Positions 13,036 to 45,399 of a stretch of DNA of 64,000 nt are shown in pieces. Positions within the stretch are counted from its first letter, which is position 1, and the number at the start of each line of letters is the position of its first letter. The position numbers were made by a program, and so were the translations under genes. The stretch lies in NCBI RefSeq assembly GCF_018812025.1, contig NC_063062.1, positions 4,045,927-4,109,926 of the forward strand, given 5' to 3'. This DNA is from Megalobrama amblycephala (Eukaryota; Chordata; Actinopteri; Cypriniformes; Xenocyprididae). Under the pieces are notes generated by a model that was given only the letters and a program-made list of their open reading frames with translations, searched no databases and had not been told where the DNA came from.

Positions 13036-13046
13036 ACTGAAATGGT

Positions 13047-13048
<2 letters not shown>

Positions 13049-13113
<65 letters not shown>
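13049..13113. repeat. (GATA)n microsatellite
   Basis: About 16 perfect GATA units directly after the RTE-like tail. Confidence 0.95.
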
Positions 13114-13114
<1 letters not shown>

Positions 13115-13616
13115 CTTATACTTTAATGTCATTTCTTTTGAAACTTGTATGTCATGTATTTAAATATATTTGTACTATAATTACAAATTTGCTGAAGTTG
13201 CAATTTAGTACATTTAAAATACACATCAATTCAAAAGTTAGATAAGTGTACTTTGTGGCCTTTTATATTATCTAGAAGTACAGTTTTTTTTTTTTTTTAA
13301 ATATAATTTTAAGATTTCAAGCACAGTACAAGTTCACATTCAGTACAATTAAACAAACTTCTCAAATCGTGTGACATATTGTGGAGAGATGTACTGTTAC
13401 TTTTCTAAGTGATCTGACTTTTTATGTGATTGATGATTAAATGGAAATTAAATTAATTTCAGCAATTAAAAACTCAGACTCTGCACTGGATTATGTATGA
13501 TTTATACTGCATTTGTGCTGCATTTTTACTCAATAATTCCATCACAATGTGTTGTGTACATGTAGCAATATAAAATACACTGACATGCATTTCCTTGTTT
13601 ATTTTCTTTTGTCTAG

Positions 13617-34301
<20,685 letters not shown>

Positions 34302-34857
34302 CTGCACTTTGACCACTGGGGGGAACATGACTTCTTGGTTTGGAGAGCAACCTCTGCTGATGAACTTTGACCTCAGAGCTTTGCGCTATAGAGATCTGAG
34401 AGGGTTCGAATTGAGAAGGAAATTACTGGCACACTCAGCTGAAGAAACAAATATTGACAGACAGGGTCCAACATTTTAATTTGCTGACCTGCCAATGATG
34501 GTTGAATTAAGAAAATTTAATTTAAATTTAAATATTTCTTATCAGTCATGAAAATAACGAAATATTATTAATATATTTTTTTCAATGATAATTGAATTAT
34601 TTAATTTTCGTATGAGATCAGATTGTGAAACTGCGCTGTTACAAAAACGAGGAATATTATATCACATACACTGACACCATATAAAGTTCTGGACATTCTC
34701 AAACATTCTATTCTCAGACATGCGAGCCGTGATTGGTTTTTATTTATTAGACGGTTTGATTGGAATTGTTCACATCATTTACATCAGCAAAAATCATTCT
34801 TAGTGCTGTCAAATCGATTAATCGCATCTAACATAAAAGTTTGTTTACATAATATAT

Positions 34858-36471
34858 GTGACCCGTTCTGGCAATATGAGTCGCAATGAACAAATTTTCA
34901 AAAATGAGTTATTGTTATTCGCACATTCTCTATTAAAAACCATTCAAAATGATGTATGACTTGTTGGAATCTGACAAAAAAGCTACGCCTGTTTAAAGTC
35001 GATAGAGTCAGCAAAGTCAATTTTAAGAAAAAAATCAAGTTAAAGGTGCCCTAGAATTGAAAATTGAATTTACCCTGGCATAGTTGAATAACAAGAGTTC
35101 AGTACATGGAAATGACACAGTGAGTCTCAAACTCCATTGTTTCCTCCTTCTTATATAAATCTCATTTGTTTAAAAGACCTCCGAAGAACAGGCGAATCTC
35201 AACATAACACTGACTGTTACGTAACAGTCGGGATCATTAATATGTACGCCCCCAATATTTGCATATGCCAGCCCATGTTAAAGGCATTACACAAGGGCAG
35301 CCAGTATTAACGTCTGGATCTGTGCACAGCTGAATCATCAGACTAGGTAAGCAAGCAAGGACAACAGCGAAAAATGGCAGATGGACCAATAATAATTGAC
35401 ATGATTCATGATATCATGATATTTTTAGTGATATTTGTAAATTGTCTTTCTAAATGTTTCGTTAGCATGTTGCTAATGTACTGTTAAATGTGGTTAAAGT
35501 TACCATCGTTTCTTACTGTATTCACGGAGACAAGACTGTCGTTATTTTCATTTTTAAACACTTGCAGTCTGTATAATTCATAAACACAACTTCAATCTTT
35601 ATAAATCTCTCCAACAGTGTGTAATGTTAGCTTTAGCCACGGGGCGTAGTCTCAAACTCATTCAGAATCAAATGTAAACATCCAAATAAATACTATACTC
35701 ACATGATCTGATGTATGCATGCAGCATGCATGACGAACACTTTGTAAAGATCCATTTTGAGGGTTATATTAGCTGTGTGAACTTTGTTTATGCTGGTTAA
35801 GGCAAGCGCGAGCTCCGGGGGCGGGGAGCACGAGAATTTAAAGGGGCTGTGCACTGAATCGGTGCATATTTAATGATGCCCCAAAATAGGCAGTTAAAAA
35901 AATGATTAAAAAAAAATCTATGGGGTATTTTGAGCTGAAACTTCAGACACATTCAGGGGACACCTTAGACTTATATTACATCTTTGAAAACACGTTCTAC
36001 GGTACCTTTAAAACTTTCTGAAGGTTCCAAAACAAAATCATCTCTCAACCTTAAAATCCCTGGTAATACCACCAGATTTGGCACAAACCAAGTCAAAACC
36101 CATATCTATAGGAAAATCCATTTCCATTGGTTCAGACTCATGCCATCGAAAATTCACTATGAATATTCACAAAGTTTGAATGCTGCGCTTTAAAATGATA
36201 CCAAACTTATGCTGAGGAAAGCACCAGTCGCTGAGAAGTGAGCAGATAAAACAGCATTTTTCATGGTCAAAGTAAAGGTACTCCTCTCAGAAAACATACA
36301 AATAAAGATGCTTTTAGATGTTTAATTTCTATTTGGAGCATTGGGATCGCTAAACAAACTCATTTTTGTGAAAACCTCGATTTCAACCAAAATGTACATT
36401 TTATACTCGTTTTGCCTGTAGCTCGAAATTAACCTGTGCGCATTCCCACTCATTTTGCCTGCGTGGGTCAC
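34858..36471. mobile_element. middle element of the nest (GTGACCC termini)
   Basis: Left end GTGACCCGTTCTGGCAATAT; right end is the inverse of GTGACCCACGCAGGCAAAAT, with further similarity inward ('gagtcgcaatg' against 'gagtgggaatg'). The interior includes 36012-36300 with no recognised coding. Confidence 0.7.
35040..36011. mobile_element. inner TTAA-flanked element (copy 2, inverted relative to 23150-24108)
   Basis: 972 bp between TTAA at 35040-35043 and 36008-36011. It reads as the reverse complement of the copy at 23150-24108 over nearly its whole length (for example 'aatattgggg' with 'catatgccagc', and 'gtaacagtcgggatcattaa'). Confidence 0.85.
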
Positions 36472-37302
36472 ATATGTGTGCGTATATATGTTATAACACT
36501 TATATGTATTATATGTCACAGACATATGTAATACAATATATACACACACATATATTATGTAAACAAACTTTTATGTTAGAGGTGATTAATCGATTTGACA
36601 GCACTAGATTTGAAACATTAATTTTAGAGTTCCAAATAAAGTTACCAGCCAACTGATGAGTAAATCAATTTTATTTATAAAGCTGTTTTTACGCACATTT
36701 CATGCTGGGCGAGAGTTAATTTTGGACCCTGTCAGGTCAAAAATGAGTTTGAAAGAAGAGCAAGTGTTTTAAAGGCCAGTAATTGAGCTTCTTTGAATCC
36801 TGGATATTTAAGTGTGTTTTATTGTGTTTACACTTGTGCCCTATATATTTGTACACATTTGTTTGTAAGTGTGTGTGTGTGTGTGTGTGTGTTTGTGAGT
36901 GTGTAAGTGTAGATGTATGACTGTGTTTGTGGACGATTCGCCATAAATTTCCACAAAGCCATGCACATCATCGCAACTCCCTGACTTTTTGATACTCAGC
37001 ATAAAAACAGTATATTTGTGTCCATGATTGACATTTAAAGGAATCATGGAGAAAATATCAGCACCGACTGAAAAAGTGCCAGGTGACATCCTTAAAAATC
37101 TTGTTAATTATTGCCTGTTATGTTGGAGATGTACAAGATGTATGATTTTTATAATACTTGGATGTATATAGCGCTGTTGTACATATTTTGTACATATAAA
37201 TTTTTGCCATGTTTTGTACGCTGACTCCTTGCAAAATGTCGCCATTTTAATTTCCCGTTTTCACTCTTTCCACTCAGCTGGTGTTTGCAAGATGGAATTG
37301 TA

Positions 37303-37308
37303 ATTAAA
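37303..37308 (+). promoter_or_regulatory. candidate polyadenylation signal (ATTAAA) for the ligand gene
   Basis: ATTAAA follows an AT-rich stretch (37150-37260) with TTTTGTACATATAAATTTTT, which resembles 3' UTRs of Notch ligands, and precedes a GT-rich segment (37330-37350) that could be the downstream element. If used, the 3' UTR is about 3 kb and holds the nested transposons at 34801-36606. Other candidates: AATAAA near 36635 and 37445. Weak evidence. Confidence 0.3.
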
Positions 37309-37675
37309 GTGCATTTATCAATCACAGCACGTGTTTGTGTGTGTGTATTGTAGCACATTTGGTATATCAGGGTGTGTGTTCGGTAATCTTGGTCTGTATT
37401 ACTCTTCCTCGCTGTCTAATTGCCATTTGGTAAGATGTGAAGTGAATAAAAGGACATTTGGTCACAGAGCGTCTCGCTCCTAACAGCAGTTTACTGTATG
37501 TGTCAGTGAGTCAGTGTTCACTACCTCCAGTAATATTACAGCATGTTCGCAGAGGTGAGAAGTTCGATTCATTTTCCATTCACATATGAATCATCACTCA
37601 AATGTGCTCCTGTAAGTTCTCATGTGGCATTTTACACCGAGGTATAAAAAGGACAATATTTATAAGTTAAAATCA

Positions 37676-38106
37676 GTGTTGGGTGTAATGCATTGCTAAT
37701 TAATTACTGTAATCTAATTACTTTTGTCTTAAAAATTAAAGTAAGGGATTACTCTTAATTTTTCTGTAATTGCATTGAATATTGTATAGACTAGAATAAT
37801 TCTATATAAAATAATAGTGGATTTAACATGTTAGAATGTATGTTTTTAATGCACCCTTCTCCCTTTAAATACTTTGGTCAGTTCAAGAATAATTTATGCA
37901 ATTTTATATTATTTATTTGAAAGAATGAAAGGAGCAGTTTCATATCTGTCCTTGTATTGTTCATCTGGTCGAGGTTGATATGGGATTTAGAAAGTAATTA
38001 GTAATCCAATACCTTTTAGAGAGTAATTAGCACAGTAATCTAATTACACTGTTAAATTAGTAGCTAGTAATTAATTACTGTTTTAGAGTAACTTACCCAA
38101 CACTGG
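37676..38106. repeat. DNA element with 'GTGTTGGGT' inverted ends
   Basis: gtgttgggtgtaatgcattg at the left, 'gagtaacttacccaacac' at the right; 'aattactgtaatctaattac' recurs near both ends. A related end occurs at 43363-43560. Region 38106-40540 shows a fragment like the 'ttcactcaaaaatgaacatt' family at 38460-38550 and AT-rich sequence; no gene seen. Confidence 0.65.
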
Positions 38107-40886
38107 TTACAATACAGATACTGTCAAAATTTTAAAATACTTGTGAAAATAAAAAGTAATCTCATTTTAATTGTACTTTTTTGAGAAATGAGATGCATAT
38201 GTTTGACGCATCTATAAAGTGAAAACCTAAGAAACCGGTCAAACTTACTATTTTCTCAGATGTTAAACAGCAGATGTTAAACTGAAACCACTATGAAACC
38301 TGTTGTTTGTTTTCAGCAGATGATTTTACAGAGTTTTGACATTTGAATATGTGATTTTTAGATTAATAATCAAGAATGGATCATGAACAGTTTTTACCCT
38401 TAACTCAAGTTCATTCATTTACATATTAGGGTATTACAAAAACATTACTATAGTGTCTAAAAAGGCACAGTTCACTCAAAAATGAACATTCTGTCATCAC
38501 TTACTCACACTCATCTTTCAATGGACTTTTTCAATGGAACACAAAAGGAGTTATTTATTTTTAAAAAAAATCAACTGCTCTTACATAGATAAAAGTCAAT
38601 GGAGATCCTTACATATAGCTTCAGAAGACTTGGGATACAGTACATGACTTGTATGGACTACTTTTACGATGCTTTCATGCTGAAATGCTTTGATTCATGA
38701 TTCATGCTGTGAAGCTTTTTTGGCCAATTTTGGAACTTTTATGATGGTCAGAAAAAATTCTAAGAACTTCTTTTATGATCCACTGAAGTCATGCAGGTTT
38801 GGAATGACAGTAACCGTGGGAAATTTGTTTTTTTGGTGAACTATTTTAAAAATTCATTGGCTGTTTAAAAGGGAAGATAAACTTATGGGAGCATGATTGA
38901 TTGTCTTCTTAGTCAAGTTATGAAAGAAAAATACAATTTTTATTAAATCGAGGAAAGATTAAAGTCATTATGGCAAGTACTTTGTGCTTTTAAGTCTACA
39001 TGAAATTGTAATGGAGTAAAAAGTATTTTTCCTTTCAAATGTAACTGTACAAGTATTGGGTTTTAACACATTTCAAGAAAAGTACAGATTCCCCAAAATA
39101 ATATTTATAATTTTTACTTACAAATACAGTTGTGAAGTACTACTAAAACACTTTAAACCACTGATTTTACATTTCATTTTAGTAGCAACATGCTGTTCAT
39201 CCCTATTTTTACACACTGAACAATAAGTTAAATTTACTTAAAATAAGTTTTTGCACACATTTTTTGAGTAAATTTTTAAGTAAACTCTTTTTAAGTTAAA
39301 TAAATTTAACAAAGAAAAAAAGTAACTTTAACTTTGCCAGTAAAAGTCTTAGTAATTTCTATTTAGTTGAAATTTCCTTTGAAATACCTTTTACTCAAAC
39401 AATAAAACAAAGTAAATAATACAGTAGATGTTGTGTAGACACCAAACCTTCATAATGAAAGTAACATAGACCTCAATACTTGGTACACAACACACAATGA
39501 TGGTAACATTCATGGGATCGTTTTTGAGTATGAATGTCATTTTGAGTAGAAAATGAACTACAGATTTCAATGGCAACAAAACCTAAGCAATGATAAAACA
39601 GTGAAAAAACAGCTGGAAAACAGTTCAAATCAACCTTATTAATTATTCATGCCCCAGTGCATGATGGGTACACCATATTAGAAAAGTTTAGTTTTACTTA
39701 ATTTTATAACGTTGATATTTACACTTTGCCTGAACTAACTTTTTCATGTAAATTAAATTTTTTTTCTGTATTTACTTCACCACAGAATCATTATCATCAG
39801 TGTAGATCACAAAATCAAGCTAACTCTCAGTGCATATGAACTACAAATGTTGTGCAAATCAGTCCAAAATAGCGGTTCACTAAAATAAATCCCTGCTCAT
39901 CTAGAACGATGATAGAGATATAGTAAAAGTGAGTCAGAGGTCAGCAGAGAGCGAGAGTGCCAGACTCGTGGGTATGACAAATGTGAACTCTGACCTCTTA
40001 CAGACAGGGAATGGGCGGATATAACTCTTGCCTTCCTGTTCCCACCCGTCCGTGAGGAAATGTAGGAAGTTCAGTCCTCTTAAAACACATTAATGAGCCC
40101 CGTGTCATACACACACTGACAGGGATGAAGCTGGGACCCCCTCCCTCCACACCTGCTGTGCCTCAGGATACCCAGCCCTCCCCTCACTGACAGCATTGTG
40201 CTCAAGACCAGCAGGTCAGTTTCTGAATTAGTCCTTTTCCTGTCTTAAGCTGTCAATTGTGTTTAACAGGGTGAGGTCTCAATGACTATGAGGTGTTTGG
40301 TTAGGTGCCCTTAAAGAGACAACGTTGTGGCCAATATCATGTACAAAAGGATTCAGGGTTTGAAATTAAGACACACCAACCAGCCAAGTGCGAGTTTAAT
40401 CATGGCAGGTAACATATCAACAAAGTGTAAAGTGTGTTCAAACTGGACGAGAAGCACCACATCTTTAAAACTCTGGCACGCTGTTAAAACAATGGATTTC
40501 CCAATGGAGTCTGTTCAAAACTGCCCACAGAATGTAAACCCTAACACTCAAAATACTTCATTGGTTTGAGTAGGACAAACTTAAATTAAACAAATTAGTT
40601 ACTGTTATGAGTATTTTGAACTTTCTTTTTCTTGAGTTCACAGCACTGACATATTTCAAGTAATCTGAACTGTTTCATTGTTTTGAGTTTTATCAACTCA
40701 TTCATTTTAATTTAGACAAACTTAAGTTTAACTGAAACCGGGCTAACGCAAGCATGCTTTGCCATTTGGCACTCGAAAGGGAGAGTAAATGCTAAAATTA
40801 AGTGTTATATAATGTGGTTGTGCAAGATTAATGGTAAGGGAGATTTAGTAGTGATCAATGTTTTGTTATGCTAATTTAGAGAGTTT

Positions 40887-42558
40887 CTGTTAAAGGGTTA
40901 GTTCACCCAAAAATGAAAATTCTGTCATTAATTACTCACCCTCATGTCGTTCCACACCCGTAAGACCTTCATTCATCTTCAGAACACAAATTAAGATATT
41001 TTTTTATTAAATCTGATGATTCAGTGAGGCCTGCATTCACAGCAATGACATTTCCTCTCTCAAGATCCATAAAGGTGCTAAAAACACATTTAAAACAGTT
41101 CATGTGAGTACAGTGATTCAATATTAATATTATAAAGTGATGAGAATACTTTTTGTGTGCCAAAAAAAATTAAATGACTTTTCAACAATATAGTGATGGC
41201 CAATTTCAAAACACTGCTTCAGAGCTTTACGAATCGAAGCAGTGATTCGGATCTCCTATCAAATGGCTAAAATGCTGAAATCACGTGACTTTGGTGCTCT
41301 GAGTCACTGATTTGATTCGTAAAGCTCTGAAGCAGTGTTTTGAAATCGGCCCATCACTATATAGAGAATACGAACCGACGTCATGCCGTGTTGCATGCCG
41401 GGGCGGCGCCGCCATTTTGACAGGATCGCCCCCTACTACTTGCACTGAAATGAATACAGATACTTGCTTACCTTTTGTTTTGTTTCTGCCATTCAGTGGA
41501 ACATTCACATTTTTAAGGGTATCGTTTGCAGGGAACAGAAGCTATTTTATAGCATCGCATGATAATTTTATTTATTTTTTATTTTTTCACTGAAGTTTTG
41601 TAGAATTTCGTTTACAATGTTCATCTGTTTACCGTGTCGCACACTGGACGCTCGCTGCTGCTTCAGCCATCATATGAATATCCAAATAAAAGTATATTTA
41701 TTTCAACAGATGACAAACAAAATCAAAACCCTAGGAGCTTGTCAACAGTTTAGTTGTGAGTCCTTGCAAGGGCACCTTTTAAAAACACTGGCTTAGTGTA
41801 TTATGATGACATTATATTAAAAGATGTGCAGACGAGCCCTGAATATGAACGCAACGCGTTCTCCACACAGTATGCTTTAACAGATATGTACAGAATCTTG
41901 TGTTTGTCTCGGTGCATTAAGCGTTTCTTCATTCCTGTTAAGCATTTGAATGTCCCCGTTCAAGTTCTACTAATTCACGAGCGGAGTGAGAGTCAGACTC
42001 GCAAAAGGTAATGTTAATTATTAAACCAAAAATTTCAAAAAACACACAGCAATGTGATTCTTTTATTGAGTGATATGCAGTGGGTTTAATCAGTGCCATT
42101 ACTAAAAGATTTGCCATCCGGCATCTTCTCGTCATCTCCTCGACCTGCTTCCCTTGCTGTTTTTACACGTAGAAAAGGCAAAAGACGTTGTTCGTTGTCC
42201 AGTTCTCTCTCAGAACGATTATCAGAGTTACTATCACCATTATCGATGCAGCATTAATGACATACAATGGTGAAAATTTTTCACAATCATGACAGAAAAC
42301 AAATTACTGAACTAAACTCAATGACGGAAAGGCTGCGCGATCCTGTCAAGATAGCGTATAAACAAAGAAGTTACCCAGAACTCAATGCGGTGTGACGTCA
42401 GAATCGTATTCTCTATTGTTGAAAAGTCGTTATTTTGTTTTTGGTGCATATCTTAATTTGAGTTCTGAAGATGAATGAAGGTCTTAGAGGTGTGGAACGA
42501 CATGAGGGTGAGTAATTAATGACATTTTTATCTTTGGGTGAACTAACCCTTTAATGTG
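40887..42558. mobile_element. 'TTAAAGGGTTAGTTCACCC' family element, split by an insertion
   Basis: Inverted ends: 'aaagggttagttcaccca' at about 40893 and 'tgggtgaactaacccttta' ending about 42556; both arms carry 'actcaccctcatgtcgttcc' and its inverse, and 'agcagtgttttgaaatcggc' inverse to the left arm. Interrupted at 41361-42416. Confidence 0.8.
41361..42416. mobile_element. inserted DNA element with 2-bp target duplication
   Basis: About 1,054 bp with ends AGAGAATACGAACCGACGTC and the inverse of AGAGAATACGATTCTGACGT. The host's other arm shows the empty site (cactatattgttgaaaag), so exactly 2 bp (TA or AT) were duplicated. Interior GC-rich near 41395-41425; no transposase seen. A 2-bp AT duplication would fit ISL2EU/PHIS elements (inference). 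Confidence 0.7.
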
Positions 42559-43362
42559 GGTTTTTGGAGAGTTACCATCATGGTGACAAGTGGCGCATGT
42601 TGCTTGGTTTGAGAGCAGGTAAGTTACATGTTTTAAATTGTACTCATTCAGTAAGTACTATACCATGCTATTTTTTTACATGTTAGCAAATTTGCAAGTT
42701 AGCATTTTCTGAATTAATTTGTTATAGCTAGCAAAATACTCACATTGAGATAACCCGATCATTTTAAATTAAATGTATAATGTACTCAAATATTTCAAGA
42801 ATGATAAAAATCTTTCCTAAACTTTGAGTTTCTTAATTTAAATTCTTATTCAATGTTTCTGAGTTCTGACAACTTAAGTCGCGCACACACTTGACGATTG
42901 TAAGGCCAATTATGAATATAAATTGATACTTCTGACTGATCGCGCTCAAACGCGTCCAGTCAGAGCCAGTTGCGTTCAGTCTGCGATTACAGTCTGTGTT
43001 CAAATTCCATGTGTAAGTATTTAAATCGGCTTCAGTCGCAGGAAACAATCGCTTGTATGTTGAGCACAGTCTTAGAATGTTTTAGCTAGTCGTTAAATGT
43101 GTGCCTGGCTTTAGGATTTACAATAACATTTGATTTAAGAACTCAAAATAAAAAAAGTAACAATCTTTTATGTTAATTGCTATCAAAATGTATGAGTTAG
43201 CTAACTCAGTACTCCAAGTTAGGAGCAATTAACCTGCATGAGTACTACAAACTCAAAACTTAATAGTTCTGCTTACTTAAAATTGGGAACATAACTCAAA
43301 AGATATGATGTAACGGAATACCTCAAATGTTTTGAGTCAGCCCAACTTATTCAGGTTTTCAG

Positions 43363-43565
43363 TGTTGGGGGTAACGCAAGTTATGTAATCAGATTACTTT
43401 TCTTAAGTAACTAGTAAAGTACCAATACTTTTACAAATTTACAAAATATTTGAAAAATAACTTGGATATTTTGTTAACAATAAGTAAAGCAAGTTACTTT
43501 GTTTTCTCATTTATTAACATCAGGAGTTTATTGACAGCTTTCCTGTCTCCATGTTGAGAAATCTG
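43363..43565. repeat. 'GTGTTGGGGGTAACG' repeat fragment
   Basis: Related to 37676-38106: 'ttatgtaatcagattacttt', then 'catgttgagaaatctg'. One-ended. 43565-44660 shows nothing recognised. Confidence 0.45.
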
Positions 43566-44668
43566 GAGTAAGTGCAAAGTGTGCGCCGTGTGAACATGAT
43601 GGGTATTGTAGTTCTAGACTAAATGAGCATGTGTTCAATCACAAAAACAGATTCAGGATTCCTCAAAATTAAAACTAACAGTGAAATGCAAACTCAGAAT
43701 ATTAATCAAACCTGCAATAATTAAATATAAATAATACAAATACACTTCATGTATTTAATCTCACTTTATTAACCAATGTTTTGCCACTGACCTTCAAATC
43801 AGCCATACTAATAAACAAAAAATGACTAGATAAACTTCACATTTGTGTTTCTTTTCTTTTTTTTTTTCTTTTTAAATTGCCGTTTAACTTTCCTGATCCT
43901 GGTCGCTCTGCGACTGTGAATCATTTTCCGAATCAATTGGCTCAATTGATTCAGTTTCAAAAAGCTTCGTTTCTTCCTTTGCTAGTGACAGTGTCAAATC
44001 ATCATAAAACAACATTTGCAACTAATTGTCACACAATACAGAAGCAGATTTATCATCCATGGGTAACTGATTGGATCATTTAAAGTCAAGTTATGTGAGA
44101 AAAATAAGTGGTTGGTGATGTCATCTGAAAAGGAAAGTGTCCTCAGAGAGGCAAAGCACATTTGAATGGGAATGGGCACTGTTGAATAATTGACAATAAG
44201 ACCAGGAAAACACATTAAAAAGACTAAGAGGGTTAATTCTGATTTCATGACTTTTGTTCAAAACAAGATGCAATAGCCAAAAGCGTGCAGCTGTAGTTAC
44301 TGTCCATGAGGCATCTGTATTTCACAGATCTACAGTGACACTTGGTGGTTGTCTGAGGCATTTCAACCTCCAAAGACTACATCATCACAGATTCCTTCAC
44401 ATTCCCACAAGACATCCAACCGCAAGTCTGTCAGGGCATGAAATTTCATTTAGTTTAAAGTGTTGTGAAGTCTTACATTTACCACATAATGACATAATGG
44501 GTATAATGTCAAAAGTTTCTTTATGTTCTCAAGGTAGCCTTCTCATCAAACACATGGAATGACGTACATAATGAAAGATGAAAGCCTGAAGGGTTTTGCT
44601 TATTGTGTTGTGTGGCTTCTGAAGGAGCTACAAAACTGGCAAAACAAGTTGATATTTTAAACTATAAA

Positions 44669-44980
44669 GGCCTGTTCACACAAAGGATAATAACTGTAAC
44701 ACAGATATAAAAATCATTCTGAACTTAAATCTAAATCCACACCATAACTATAATGATAATTGCACAGAGGAACCGTATCATTGGAATCACTTTCAAAGTA
44801 TTTTTTCCAAAAGATGAACGATAAAAACTTTGACAGCCAATCAGAATCCATCCTGCTTTAAAGAACTCAAGCACTTAAAGCAGCAGACAACAAAACTGCA
44901 TGTTTATAATAACCAGAATGATATCATGCTTTGGTGTTGACACTAATATATGTTATAGTTATTCTTGGTGTGAACGGGCT
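44669..44980. mobile_element. MITE with 'AGSCYGTTCACAC' inverted ends
   Basis: 312 bp: 'ggcctgttcacacaaagg' then 'ataataactgtaac' on the left, inverse of 'agcccgttcacaccaaga' then 'ataactataac' on the right. No coding. Lies between the two genes, about 330 bp past the tbrg1 stop. Confidence 0.75.
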
Positions 44981-45313
44981 TCAACACTAAAAACTTAGAA
45001 GGTTTGATTTAGTCCCACATTTCAGTCTGTTTTATCTTAAATATTTCACAGTAGAAGATGAAGATTTCACATGAAGATTGCAAATAATAACAGACATGAC
45101 AAGGACTTTTTTTATCATGTAAAAAATAGTCTGAAACAGTAACTGTGACAAGATGCATTTAAACCATTGTTTTTTCATAATGCAGATTTGAGTGTCACAT
45201 GATGAATAATATGAAAGGCGCATCCATAATTTAGTTGTACTTCAGTAAACAGGACCCATCTGGATATGAACTCATCATCCATTTGAAAGCGAACCTCAGG
45301 TGTTTGAATAAGC

Positions 45314-45399
45314 TCAAGTGTTGGAGAGAGACGTCACGGTGTTCTGCAGCGCTGCCGAGCTCAGAAGATGAGATGAGATGTTAGGCTGTAGGGGTCGCA
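45314..45399 (-). CDS. tbrg1: tbrg1 last coding exon
   Basis: 86 nt with stop TGA at 45316-45314; acceptor tgtttgacag. It reads RPLQPNISSHLLSSAALQNT, then VTSLSNT. The tail is variable between species, so the exact last exon is less certain than the upstream ones, but phase and acceptor fit. Confidence 0.75.

Larger units (their letters stand above)
34801..36606. mobile_element. outer element of a three-level nest (ligand 3' UTR region)
   Basis: TAGTGCTGTCAAATCGATTA at 34801 is inverted at 36587-36606, and the arms match over about 58 bp ('taacataaaagtttgtttac' then 'ataatatatgtg'). Related to the MITE at 14838-15193. Everything between the arms is a second element (34858-36471) which itself holds a third (35040-36011). 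Confidence 0.85.
40546..43370. repeat. AT-rich element, host of two nested insertions
   Basis: Left end 'aacactcaaaatacttcatt', right end 'tttgagtcagcccaacttat' then 'cagtgttggg'; 'actcaaa', 'gagttagctaactcag' and similar words occur throughout both arms. Interrupted by 40887-42558; a small MITE-like segment at 42876-43110 ('cgcacacacttgacgatt') lies in the right arm. Boundaries are approximate. Confidence 0.4.

Noticed and set aside
12728..13132. Minus-strand frame of Thr-His and Leu-Ser-Ile-Tyr repeats
   Set aside because: Product of the GT and GATA microsatellites.
41312..41593. Plus-strand 93-codon frame with GC-rich middle
   Set aside because: It runs across the boundary between a host repeat and the inserted element at 41361, so it cannot be an ancestral gene.
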